A stretch of DNA of 64,000 nt, taken from assembly GCF_963668165.1 (NCBI RefSeq), contig NZ_OY764212.1, forward strand, positions 1 through 64,000, given 5' to 3'. The stretch comes from Marispirochaeta sp. Its GTDB lineage: Bacteria; Spirochaetota; Spirochaetia; JC444; Marispirochaetaceae. The translations under genes were made by a program, and so were the position numbers. Positions 8,924-17,366 of this stretch are shown piece after piece; position 1 is the first letter of the stretch, and each line of letters starts with the position of its first letter. The notes beneath the pieces are model-generated. The model saw only the letters and a program-made list of their open reading frames with translations. It was not told where the DNA came from and ran no database searches.

Positions 8924-8937
8924 TGTAACCGGTTGCA
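8924..8937. promoter_or_regulatory. LacI-type operator at the transcription start of the sugar operon
   Basis: TGTAACCGGTTGCA is a near-perfect 14-bp palindrome with central CpG-containing CCGG, the usual form of LacI/GalR-family operators. It covers the predicted transcription start, so the divergent LacI-type protein would block the promoter when bound. Confidence 0.75.
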
Positions 8938-8975
8938 GGAAATAATAATATTGAACATGAGATAAGGTTAATTGA

Positions 8976-10898
8976 TTGGACACGCAAGCTATACTGGCCA
9001 AAGCATCGGGCATTTCGATTGCCGTTATCGGCGATATCTGCCTGGATGTCTATTATTTTATTGATCGGGGAAGGACTGAGATTTCCCTCGAAACAGGCCT
9101 GGAAACCCGGCCTGTCAATTCCTGCAAGCATGAATTGGGAGGCGCTGCAAATGTTGCGGTCAACTGCAGGGGCCTTGGAGCGGGAAGGGTCGAGATTTTC
9201 GGTATTCTGGGTAACGATGTTCATGGTAATGTTGTGCAGAAACTGCTTGAAAGTGAGAGTATCGATACCGCAGGTCTTGTGCAGCAGGATACTGCTTGGA
9301 TGACCCATGTGTATCACAAGATATACGAGGGACGGCAGGAACTCCCCCGTTATGACATTGGAAATTATAATCAGCCGGACACGGAAACGGTGGAGGCTTT
9401 GCTCTCGCGAATCGAGGAGCGAGTGCCTGATCTTGATTGCGTTATCGTAAACGAGCAGGTTATGCACGGCATGCACAGCCGGGAGTTTCAGGCTGGACTG
9501 ATCGAGATCATCAGGAAGTCCGGGCAGTCAACGATCTGGTTCGCCGATTGCCGGAACCTTAACGATGCCTACGGCTCCACAATCCATAAACTGAATGACA
9601 GGGAGGCCCTCGAGCTTTTTCGAAGCGAAAAAGCCGGGGAATCCGGGCGGGATCCGAAAGAGGAGGTACTGGTTCGCTGGCTTTTTCAGCGCTGGCAGCA
9701 CCCGCTGGTCATGACCTGCGGTGAAAACGGGGCTCTGGTCTACGACGGAAATGCTGTACATGAGGTTCCGGGGCTGCATATTATCCGGGAAATCGATCCG
9801 GTTGGTGCTGGCGATGCATTTATGGCCGGTATGGCGGTTAGTTATACCGTCGGCGCATCCCTCGATATAGCGGCGGAGATAGGAAACTTTACCGCTGGTG
9901 TATGCATTCAGAAGCTTTTTGAAACAGGACATCCCTCTCCTCAGGAGGTTATCGAACAGGCTGCAAGCCCGGATTTTCGGTACAGGCCGCAGCTCGCCCG
10001 GGATTCGCGCCTGGCCTGTCATTACCGTGAAGGTCTTCTGGAAATTCTCGACGCGAGTACGGAGGGAAGCCTTCACGGAGATTTTCCGGCAGTGGCTATC
10101 TTTGATCATGACGGCACCATCTCAACGCTGCGGCAGGGGTGGGAAACGGTTATGGAGAAGATGATGGTCAGAAGCATTGTCGGGGAACAGTACGAAAGGA
10201 TCGAAGGTGTCCTTCTGGATAAAATAACCGGATCGGTCCGGGATGTAATAGAAAAGAGTACCGGTGTTCAGACTATTATCCAGATGCATGCCCTGCGGGA
10301 GATGGTTATCTCCGTCGGACTTGTGCCTGAAGCTGATGTCCTAAAGGCAGGGGAATACAAGAAAATCTTCAACACCATGCTTCTTGAGCATATAGAAGAA
10401 AAACGTATACTGCTGGAAAAGGGAAGGCTTTCTTCGGAAGATCTGACTATAAAAGGCGCCCTGGCATTGCTGCGGGAATTGAAAGAGAATGGGACCTGTC
10501 TTTATCTGGCCAGTGGTACTGACCAGGCGGATGTGCGCCGTGAGGCTGCGATGCTGGGATATGCGGATTTATTCGATGGAGGAATTTACGGTTCCGTTGG
10601 GGATGTGCAGAATGATCCCAAGCGCCTGGTAATTCGGTCCATTATCAGCCGTATAGAGGGCGAAAGCGACATAGACCCTTCCAGATGCATTGTTTTCGGC
10701 GATGGTCCCGTGGAGATGCGAGAGGCCAAGCGTTACGGGCTGACCGCGGTCGGCTTGATCAGTGATGAACGTCAGCGTTACGGTGCCGATTACGCGAAGC
10801 GTGAACGGTTGATCCTGGCGGGGGCGGACCTGCTGGTTCCCGATTTCTCATGGCGGGATGATCTCCGTCACTGGTTTGGGTGGGGGAACGAAGCATGA
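8976..10898 (+). CDS. PfkB sugar kinase - HAD phosphatase fusion protein
   Basis: A 640-residue two-domain protein. Residues 1 to about 340 form a PfkB/ribokinase-family kinase resembling the kinase domain of HldE/RfaE: AVIGDICLDVYYF at the start, the GGAANVA sugar-binding motif, and the catalytic loop DPVGAGDAF with base D280. Residues about 370-640 form a HAD-type phosphatase: FDHDGT with D377 and D379, a ladder of helices, LYLASGTDQ, and VFGDGPVEM with D576. It could phosphorylate a sugar at one position and dephosphorylate a related intermediate, as HldE and GmhB do as separate proteins in heptose synthesis. The start is TTG 8976 with a weak AAGG upstream. The stop overlaps the next ATG (ATGA). 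First gene of the LacI-controlled operon. Confidence 0.85.
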   Translation: MDTQAILAKASGISIAVIGDICLDVYYFIDRGRTEISLETGLETRPVNSCKHELGGAANVAVNCRGLGAGRVEIFGILGNDVHGNVVQKLLESESIDTAGLVQQDTAWMTHVYHKIYEGRQELPRYDIGNYNQPDTETVEALLSRIEERVPDLDCVIVNEQVMHGMHSREFQAGLIEIIRKSGQSTIWFADCRNLNDAYGSTIHKLNDREALELFRSEKAGESGRDPKEEVLVRWLFQRWQHPLVMTCGENGALVYDGNAVHEVPGLHIIREIDPVGAGDAFMAGMAVSYTVGASLDIAAEIGNFTAGVCIQKLFETGHPSPQEVIEQAASPDFRYRPQLARDSRLACHYREGLLEILDASTEGSLHGDFPAVAIFDHDGTISTLRQGWETVMEKMMVRSIVGEQYERIEGVLLDKITGSVRDVIEKSTGVQTIIQMHALREMVISVGLVPEADVLKAGEYKKIFNTMLLEHIEEKRILLEKGRLSSEDLTIKGALALLRELKENGTCLYLASGTDQADVRREAAMLGYADLFDGGIYGSVGDVQNDPKRLVIRSIISRIEGESDIDPSRCIVFGDGPVEMREAKRYGLTAVGLISDERQRYGADYAKRERLILAGADLLVPDFSWRDDLRHWFGWGNEA

Positions 10899-12010
10899 AC
10901 CGGGAGTTTGATCGTTCAAATGTCCGGCACTTTCCCCTGGATGAACGGTACAGTAAAATCGACATTATGGAGAGTTTTGTCAGGGAAGGGCAGTTCGAAG
11001 ATGAACTTACCCCTGATATGGCAGAACGCCTGGAAAAGATCGCAGATGAAATCGTGCATGCCAGAGAGCGGAATGCTGCAGTAATTTGTGCCTTCGGCGC
11101 CCATACGATTAAAAATGGAATGGGAAAGATCCTCGGGGCATTTCTGCGTCATGGCTGGTTTACCCATCTTGCCACAAACGGCGCCGGAGTCATTCACGAC
11201 TGGGAGTTCGCCTACCATGGCAAGAGCAGCGAGGATGTCCGTGAGAATGTTCAGGTAGGGAAATTCGGCACCTGGGAGGAGACTGGGCTCTATATCAATC
11301 TGGCCCTTGCGGTCGGTGCCTACGAAGGTCTGGGTTACGGCGCCTCCGTCGGTTCCCTTATCTCCCGTAATGGTCTGGATATCCCCGGTGAGGATGAACT
11401 GCAGTCGGTTATCTCATCGCCGAGGGAGGAGCTCTGGCGCAGGGCCGCTGCGGCGGACCTGCTGGATCTTCTCGGCGAATTGGATATTGCCGCCGGTTTT
11501 CTTGCGGTGGCCCATCCCTGCGCCGAATATAGTGTTCAGGCCGCAGCTTTCGACATCGGCGTGCCTTTTACCAGCCATCCAATGTTTGGGCATGATATTA
11601 TCTATACTCACCGGGCTAACAAGGGGGCTGCTGTCGGAAGGACTGCGGAACGGGATTTTCTTGCCTATGCCCGCAGTGTTTCCGAACTTGAGGGTGGGGT
11701 ATACCTGTCCGTTGGTTCGGCAGTGATGTCGCCCATGATTTTTGAAAAATCTCTTTCCATGGCCCGTAATGTGAATGCAAAAAAGGGCCGGGATATTCGG
11801 AACTGCGGCATCCATGTAATTGATCTCCAGCCGGAAACCTGGGACTGGAGCATGGGTGAACCGCCGGCGGATAATCCGGCTTATTACCTCCGTTTTATGA
11901 AGACTTTTAATCGAATGGGCTGCCCGGTTGATTATACCTCCGCGGACAACAGGGTTTATCTTACTGGTCTTTACCGGGCTTTGAACAAAAGGAGTCGCCA
12001 TGAAGGATGA
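10895..12010 (+). CDS. Deoxyhypusine-synthase-like protein in a sugar operon
   Basis: A 371-residue protein starting at ATG 10895 (GTG 10880 is an alternative) and overlapping the kinase-HAD stop by ATGA. GAHTIKNGMGKILGAF (residues 68-83), then ATNGAGVIHDWEFA and GKSSEDV (residues 93-115), followed by GKFGTWEETG, resemble the NAD-binding core of deoxyhypusine synthase and its bacterial relatives. Bacteria lack eIF5A, so the substrate here is unlikely to be a hypusine precursor. Its place among sugar kinases, an epimerase and an isomerase argues for an NAD-dependent step on a sugar or amino sugar, but that is inference from context. The family link is from remembered motifs and should be treated as likely, not proven. 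Confidence 0.6.
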   Translation: MNREFDRSNVRHFPLDERYSKIDIMESFVREGQFEDELTPDMAERLEKIADEIVHARERNAAVICAFGAHTIKNGMGKILGAFLRHGWFTHLATNGAGVIHDWEFAYHGKSSEDVRENVQVGKFGTWEETGLYINLALAVGAYEGLGYGASVGSLISRNGLDIPGEDELQSVISSPREELWRRAAAADLLDLLGELDIAAGFLAVAHPCAEYSVQAAAFDIGVPFTSHPMFGHDIIYTHRANKGAAVGRTAERDFLAYARSVSELEGGVYLSVGSAVMSPMIFEKSLSMARNVNAKKGRDIRNCGIHVIDLQPETWDWSMGEPPADNPAYYLRFMKTFNRMGCPVDYTSADNRVYLTGLYRALNKRSRHEG

Positions 12011-13301
12011 TATCATACAAAAGATAGAAGAATGGAAGACCGAGATGACTCGGCATCTCACAAAGGAGCTTCTTCCTTTCTGGACCAGTTGCTGCTGGGA
12101 CGGGGAATGGGGCGGATTTATAACCCAGTTCGGGGCTGATGGAGAAGACACCGGTGTCGATGAAAAATCCCTGCTGGCACATATGAGGACAATTTACTCC
12201 CTTTCTCTGGCGGCTCAACATGGGCACGATCCTGACGGAATCTGCCGGAGCCTTGCCGCAAAGGGAGTGCAGCACGCCCTGGATTATTACTGGGACAACG
12301 TCCATGGCGGGTTTTACTGGCTTTTTGACCGTCGGAACAGGGTTATTATAGACAAGAAGATACTCTACGGGCACAGCTTTGCGATCTACGCTCTTGCCAC
12401 CTACAGCAAGGTCTTCGGTGATCCCCGGGGCTTACAGTATGCTGAAGCCTGTTTTGACTTGCTGCAGAAGTACGGCGCGGAGACTGTCTACGGGGGATAC
12501 CTGGAGATGTTCGAGCGTAACTGGCAGCTCTGTAGTCCCGATAGCGGCGGAGGAGACAGAAAAACCCTCGATGTCCACATGCATCTTATGGAGGCCTTTA
12601 CGGCGCTATACGCCTGCAGCGGCAAGGATATTCACAAAAGAAAGCTGGAAGAGATCATTGAGATCCTGATGGTGAAGATCCTGCATCCTAAATTCAGAAC
12701 AGGAATCCCTCAGTTTTACAGGACCTGGGAGGTCGCGCCTCAGATCAAGTTTGAGGTTGTCTGGGGCTGGGACCGGTTTACCGATGGCGATAGCGTTAAG
12801 CAGAACGCTTTCGACAATACCTCCTATGGGCATAACGTGGAGTTTTTCTGGCTTCTGCTTGAAGCCCTTTCTGTGTTGAATGCCGATCCGCAGCCCTATC
12901 GCGGCACTTTCGATGCAATTCTTGACCACGCTTTGACCAATGGTGTGGACTGGCAGCATGGGGGAGTTTATGTGGAGGGTTCCCATGAGGGGGGCAAGGT
13001 CTACGATGATACAAAGGAGTTCTGGCAACAGGCTGAGTTCCTGACGGGAATGCTCGATGCCTATCTGCTGTACAATGACAAAAAGTATCTGACGGTTTAT
13101 GAAAACGTGCACCGTTTTGTTATGGATAAGATGATAAATCACCAGATCGGCGAATGGCTTCCGCTGCTCGAGCGGGACGGAACGCCTGTCTGGAAACACA
13201 TGAGCCATTCCTGGAAGGTGAATTATCATAGTATCCGGGCTGCAGTACTTTCCATCCATCGTTTAAACAAAGTGCTCAATCGGATAAATCTCAAATCGTG
13301 A
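12000..13301 (+). CDS. AGE-family sugar 2-epimerase/isomerase
   Basis: A 433-residue (alpha/alpha)6-barrel protein of the N-acylglucosamine 2-epimerase family, which includes cellobiose 2-epimerase, mannose isomerase and GlcNAc 2-epimerase. Family hallmarks seen are WWxGGF-like DGEWGGFITQFG, KSLLAHMRTIYSLSLA, HGGFYWLFDR, KTLDVHMHLMEAFTAL, SYGHNVEFFWLLLEA, KEFWQQAEFLTG and WKVNYHSIRA. It starts at ATG 12000 behind AAAAGGAG, inside the end of the preceding gene (11-bp overlap). It probably interconverts the transported aldose or disaccharide with its 2-epimer or ketose before phosphorylation. The spacing of histidines favours a cellobiose-2-epimerase-like enzyme, but substrate cannot be fixed from sequence. 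Confidence 0.88.
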   Translation: MKDDIIQKIEEWKTEMTRHLTKELLPFWTSCCWDGEWGGFITQFGADGEDTGVDEKSLLAHMRTIYSLSLAAQHGHDPDGICRSLAAKGVQHALDYYWDNVHGGFYWLFDRRNRVIIDKKILYGHSFAIYALATYSKVFGDPRGLQYAEACFDLLQKYGAETVYGGYLEMFERNWQLCSPDSGGGDRKTLDVHMHLMEAFTALYACSGKDIHKRKLEEIIEILMVKILHPKFRTGIPQFYRTWEVAPQIKFEVVWGWDRFTDGDSVKQNAFDNTSYGHNVEFFWLLLEALSVLNADPQPYRGTFDAILDHALTNGVDWQHGGVYVEGSHEGGKVYDDTKEFWQQAEFLTGMLDAYLLYNDKKYLTVYENVHRFVMDKMINHQIGEWLPLLERDGTPVWKHMSHSWKVNYHSIRAAVLSIHRLNKVLNRINLKS

Positions 13302-13345
13302 AAAATGCTTCCGTTGGAAGTATAAAAAAATATAAGGAGTCATTT

Positions 13346-14617
13346 ATGAGAAAAGCAATTTTTGTATTTTCTCTCGTAGTGCTGATGATTCTTCCGGTAA
13401 TGATTTTTGCCGGTGGAGATCAGGAAGGGGAAGATGCCGGAAAATCATTAGAGATTTTCAGCTGGTGGACAGCCGGCGGTGAAGCTGAAGGCCTTCAGGC
13501 CATGATTGATGTCTTCCATGAGAAATATCCTGATATCGAAATCGTGAATGCTACAGTTGCCGGCGGCGCCGGTACCAATGCCAAGGCTGTACTTGCCACG
13601 CGGATGCAGGGGGGCAATCCTCCCGATGCTTTCCAGGTTCATGCGGGTCACGAGCTGATTGATACCTGGGTTGTTTCCGGCTATATGGAACCAGTTACTT
13701 TTATCCTTGAGGATAATGGCTGGATGAACAAGTTCCCCAAAGATGTTATCGATATCATCTCCTACGAGGGTGAGGTCTACAGTATCCCGGTAAACATCCA
13801 CCGATCCAATGTAATGTGGTACAATCCGAAAATCCTGAGGGACAACGGACTTGAAGCACCCAAGAACATGGATGAGTTCTTTGCCGTTGCCGAGAAGCTC
13901 AAGGCCGCAGGTATTACTCCCCTGGCCCTGGGTGACACCAACACCTGGCCTGCGACACATCTTCTCGAGAGCGTTATACTCGCTTCAACAGGACCCGACA
14001 AATACCGTAGTCTCTGGGATGGAAAGATTTCATGGAGCGATCCCGATGTGAAAGAAGCGCTTACGAATTACGCGAAAATGATGGACTACGTAAACAGTGA
14101 TCATGCCGCGCTCACCAACATGGACGCCGCCGGTTACGTTGCAGAAGGCAAAGCCGCGATGAATGTTATGGGCGACTGGGTTGCCGGATATTACATGTCC
14201 CAGAAGTACAGCCAGGGAGAAGAGTGGGACTGGATTCCGACTCCTGGAACCGCAGGGAATTTCATTATGCTGTCTGACTCTTTCGGGCTTGCAAAAAACG
14301 CTCCGAATAGAGAAAATGTTATCAAGTGGCTTGAAGTGTGCGCATCTAAAGAGGGGCAGGATGCCTTTAATCCGATCAAAGGTTCCATTCCTTCCCGGAC
14401 TGATGGTGATAGGGCAAAATACGATTCCTACCTGAACGCCGCCATGGACGATTTCGCATCAGACGCAATCGTACCCTCCGTCGCCCACGGAGCAGCTGTT
14501 TCGGAAGCCTGGTTAACAAAGATCAATGACATCATGAGCGTTTTTACAACCGATCTTGATGTTGAAAAGGCTATCAATGAGTTCCAGGCTCTTGCCGATC
14601 GATACGTACCGAAATAA
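13346..14617 (+). CDS. Sugar ABC transporter substrate-binding protein
   Basis: A family 1 extracellular solute-binding protein of 423 residues. I start it at ATG 13346, which has TAAGGAGT at the right distance, and not at the upstream in-frame ATG 13298. The signal peptide runs to about IFAGG with no lipobox cysteine, a form common in spirochaetes. The mature protein opens with IFSWWTAGGEAEGL and has the usual GGNPPDAFQVHAGHEL ligand-loop region, VNIHRSNVMWYNPKIL, and AAMNVMGDWVAGY. Binds a mono- or oligosaccharide in the periplasm for the permease pair downstream. Confidence 0.93.
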   Translation: MRKAIFVFSLVVLMILPVMIFAGGDQEGEDAGKSLEIFSWWTAGGEAEGLQAMIDVFHEKYPDIEIVNATVAGGAGTNAKAVLATRMQGGNPPDAFQVHAGHELIDTWVVSGYMEPVTFILEDNGWMNKFPKDVIDIISYEGEVYSIPVNIHRSNVMWYNPKILRDNGLEAPKNMDEFFAVAEKLKAAGITPLALGDTNTWPATHLLESVILASTGPDKYRSLWDGKISWSDPDVKEALTNYAKMMDYVNSDHAALTNMDAAGYVAEGKAAMNVMGDWVAGYYMSQKYSQGEEWDWIPTPGTAGNFIMLSDSFGLAKNAPNRENVIKWLEVCASKEGQDAFNPIKGSIPSRTDGDRAKYDSYLNAAMDDFASDAIVPSVAHGAAVSEAWLTKINDIMSVFTTDLDVEKAINEFQALADRYVPK

Positions 14618-14640
14618 TAAAATTATGCACGTGGTGTATT

Positions 14641-14662
14641 CGCGGGATCTTCGGATCCCGCG
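14641..14662 (+). terminator. Stem-loop between binding protein and permease genes (attenuator/stabiliser)
   Basis: A perfect 9-bp stem CGCGGGATC with a TTCG tetraloop and no T run after it. In binding-protein operons such hairpins usually protect the upstream mRNA from 3' exonucleases, so that the binding protein is made in excess over the permeases. It is probably not a full terminator. Confidence 0.7.
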
Positions 14663-14700
14663 ATTTCAGCTTCTGATCGGAATAGCAGGTTAAGGTTGTT

Positions 14701-15594
14701 ATGTACTGTCCAAAAAAAGAAACACGCAAAGGGTTGCTGGTTGTCCTTCCTTTGGCCCTGGTTCTGTTCGTCTTCGTATACGGCTTTATTTTCTGGTCGT
14801 TTCGCGTATCCTTCACCGCATGGGACGGCATTCTCCCGAACATGAGTTTTGTGGGCCTGGAAAACTACAAGCTGCTTTTTCAGTCTCAGCGGTTTATCAC
14901 TGATCTATTTAACACGTTTTATTTTACTTTGTTTTTTATGACCACCTGTATTGTCGGAGGCTTTTTTCTTAGTTATCTGCTTTATTCACACTTAAAAGCG
15001 GAAGCGGTATTCAGGACTATTTATCTGTTTCCTTTATCGCTGTCTTTTGTTGTAACCGGCGTATTATGGCGCTGGGTGCTTTCTCCGGAGGTTGGGGTCA
15101 ATGCTCTATTTCAGATGCTTGGACTTGAAGCAAACTTCGGATGGTTTACTTCAACTCAGAGCTTCGGAAAGTTTAATTTTGCGCTTACTTCCTTGATAAT
15201 TGCCGCCTCATGGCAGTATCTCGGGTATACCATGGCAATGTTTCTTGCTGGTCTTAGGGGGATATCCGATCAGATTATCGAGTCGGCGCAGATAGACGGG
15301 GCGGGTGAACTGCGGATTATCTGGAATATTCTTCTTCCAATGCTCAAACCGATAACCTTCTCGGCGATGATAGTCCTGGGGCACATATCACTGAAGATCT
15401 TCGACCTGGCCTATGCCATGACGGGTAAAGGGCCCGCCTTCGTGACTGATTTTCCCGGACTGTACATGTTTGAGACCACCTTTCGAGGGAATCATTATTC
15501 CGAAGGAGCCGCGATATCCATTATCATGCTCCTCATGGTTGCTCTGGTGATCATTCCCTATCTCTATTCCACTTTCAAAGGAGACGAGGCATGA
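14701..15594 (+). CDS. Sugar ABC transporter permease, MalF/UgpA type
   Basis: A 297-residue inner-membrane protein with six predicted membrane helices. The cytoplasmic EAA loop is ESAQIDGAGELRIIWNILLPML, which contacts the ATPase subunit. LVVLPLALVLFVFVYGF near the N terminus and FVGLENYKLLFQS are usual for this family. It pairs with the permease beginning at 15591, whose ATG overlaps its stop by 4 bp. No ATPase gene is present in this operon, so a shared MsiK-like ATPase elsewhere is expected. Confidence 0.92.
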   Translation: MYCPKKETRKGLLVVLPLALVLFVFVYGFIFWSFRVSFTAWDGILPNMSFVGLENYKLLFQSQRFITDLFNTFYFTLFFMTTCIVGGFFLSYLLYSHLKAEAVFRTIYLFPLSLSFVVTGVLWRWVLSPEVGVNALFQMLGLEANFGWFTSTQSFGKFNFALTSLIIAASWQYLGYTMAMFLAGLRGISDQIIESAQIDGAGELRIIWNILLPMLKPITFSAMIVLGHISLKIFDLAYAMTGKGPAFVTDFPGLYMFETTFRGNHYSEGAAISIIMLLMVALVIIPYLYSTFKGDEA

Positions 15595-16412
15595 CCCGCC
15601 GTACCTCACTATCTTTGAAATATGGCTTCGCCATTCTCAGCGCCTTCTTTTTTCTGTTTCCCGTCTACGTTCTGTTGAATACCAGTTTGAAGCCTTTTTC
15701 CGAGGTGCGGATCAGCGAGATGTGGATTCCGGTTAGCAAGCTTAGCCTGGAGGGATTCATACATTCCTTCTCCAAGTTGAGCGGGAACCTGAGAAACAGT
15801 TTTATGCTGGTTATTCCGGTCTCCTTTTTCTCCATCCTGTTCGGATCCCTCAACGGATACGTGTTCGCTAAGTGGCGGTTCAGGTTTTCGAATATCCTCT
15901 TTGCACTGATCATTTTCGGGATGTTTATCCCGTACCAGAGTATTCTGATTCCCTTGGTGCATTCCCTCAACAGGATGAAACTTTACGGCACGCTGCAGGG
16001 GCTTATCCTGACCCATATTATCTACGGTCTGCCTATTTCGACCCTGATGTTCAGGAACTATTACGCCAAACTTCCCGATGAACTTATCGAAGCCGGTATG
16101 CTTGACGGACTGGGAATCTGGGGCGTATTTCGCACGATCATTGCCCCGATATCCGCTCCGGCCATGGTGGTTGTTCTGATCTGGCAGTTTACAAGTGTTT
16201 GGAATGATTTTCTCTTTGCGGTGGTTATTACTCAGAAACCGTCGATTCAGCCAATAACCGTCGCTTTGCAGAATCTGGCCGGAAGCCAGGTTATCGAATG
16301 GAACGTTCAGATGGCCGGTGCCCTGATCGCGGCGATTCCCACACTGTTTGTCTATATCTTCCTTGGAAAATACTTTATTCGCGGACTTCTTGCAGGGTCA
16401 GTAAAGGGGTAA
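15591..16412 (+). CDS. Sugar ABC transporter permease, MalG/UgpE type
   Basis: A 273-residue permease with six membrane helices, the N-terminal FLFPVYVLLNTSLKPFSEV typical of the MalG branch, and the EAA loop EAGMLDGLGIWGVFRTIIAP. The C terminus ends GLLAGSVKG as in many sugar permeases. It forms the channel together with the preceding permease. Start ATG overlaps the upstream stop, so translation is likely coupled. Confidence 0.92.
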   Translation: MTRRTSLSLKYGFAILSAFFFLFPVYVLLNTSLKPFSEVRISEMWIPVSKLSLEGFIHSFSKLSGNLRNSFMLVIPVSFFSILFGSLNGYVFAKWRFRFSNILFALIIFGMFIPYQSILIPLVHSLNRMKLYGTLQGLILTHIIYGLPISTLMFRNYYAKLPDELIEAGMLDGLGIWGVFRTIIAPISAPAMVVVLIWQFTSVWNDFLFAVVITQKPSIQPITVALQNLAGSQVIEWNVQMAGALIAAIPTLFVYIFLGKYFIRGLLAGSVKG

Positions 16413-16421
16413 CAGGCAGTT

Positions 16422-17366
16422 GTGGACATACATAATGACTACGCACCGCTTTTTATAGGTATAGATATAGGCGGAACAAAAACAGCCGTATCCCTGGGGG
16501 ATGCAAGGGGCAAGGTTCTAAACAAGAAGAAATTTCCCACAGACGATCATTATGATGCTGTAATCGAAAAGATCTGCCTTCATACTGAACATATACTGTC
16601 CGCACGGGACATTGAACAGATTAAGGCCATCGGAATCAGCTGCGGCGGTCCTCTTGATCCCTATTCCGGTATAATTCAGTCTCCACCGAATCTTCCTTCC
16701 TGGGATGATGTTCCCATCGTGCAGATAATCGCCGATCGGTTTAATCTTCCGGTCTACCTTGAAAACGATGCGAATGCCTGCGCCCTTGCTGAGTTGTACT
16801 GGGGCAACGGACGGGGCTGCAGGAATATGATTTTCCTGACCTTCGGTACTGGTCTGGGAGCAGGCCTGGTTCTCAACGGACGTCTCTATTCAGGAACACG
16901 AGGTCTGGCCGGCGAGATCGGACATTTCCGACTTGCTGATGAGGGGCCTTTTTGTTACGGAAAAGCTGGCTCCTGGGAGGGTTTTTGCAGTGGCAGCGGC
17001 TTGCAGAAGCTTTTTGCCCTGAAATACGGTGGCACGCATACCGCCGAGGAGATATGTACGGCCGCCGGGGAAGGGGACGCGGAGGCTCTGGATGTAGTCG
17101 GACTCTCGGCGGAGTATCTTGGGCGTGGGATTGCCTTTCTGGTTGATTTGCTGAACCCGGAGCGAGTAATTATCGGCAGTATCTATTCGAGAAACGAAGA
17201 ACTTTTTCGCAGTCGTATGGAAGAAACGCTGCGCCGCGAAGCCCTTCATCAGGCATTTCGTGATTGCCGGATAATGTCCGCAGGGCTGGGGGAATATCTT
17301 GGCGATATGGCTGCCCTGGGGGTTGCCATCGGAAAATACGGAGAAGAGGATCGTTTTAATGGATGA
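16422..17366 (+). CDS. ROK-family sugar kinase
   Basis: A 314-residue ROK protein without an N-terminal helix-turn-helix, hence a kinase and not a regulator. GIDIGGTKTAVSLGD is the ATP phosphate loop, ENDANACALAE carries the catalytic aspartate, and FGTGLGAGLVLNGRLYSG is the second phosphate motif. The metal site keeps the histidine in GEIGHFRL, but the CxCGxxGCxE motif of zinc ROK kinases is replaced by FCYGKAGSWEGFCSG, so zinc binding is altered or lost. The start is GTG 16422. Its stop overlaps the next gene by 8 bp. It likely phosphorylates the sugar brought in by the upstream ABC importer. Confidence 0.88.
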   Translation: MDIHNDYAPLFIGIDIGGTKTAVSLGDARGKVLNKKKFPTDDHYDAVIEKICLHTEHILSARDIEQIKAIGISCGGPLDPYSGIIQSPPNLPSWDDVPIVQIIADRFNLPVYLENDANACALAELYWGNGRGCRNMIFLTFGTGLGAGLVLNGRLYSGTRGLAGEIGHFRLADEGPFCYGKAGSWEGFCSGSGLQKLFALKYGGTHTAEEICTAAGEGDAEALDVVGLSAEYLGRGIAFLVDLLNPERVIIGSIYSRNEELFRSRMEETLRREALHQAFRDCRIMSAGLGEYLGDMAALGVAIGKYGEEDRFNG

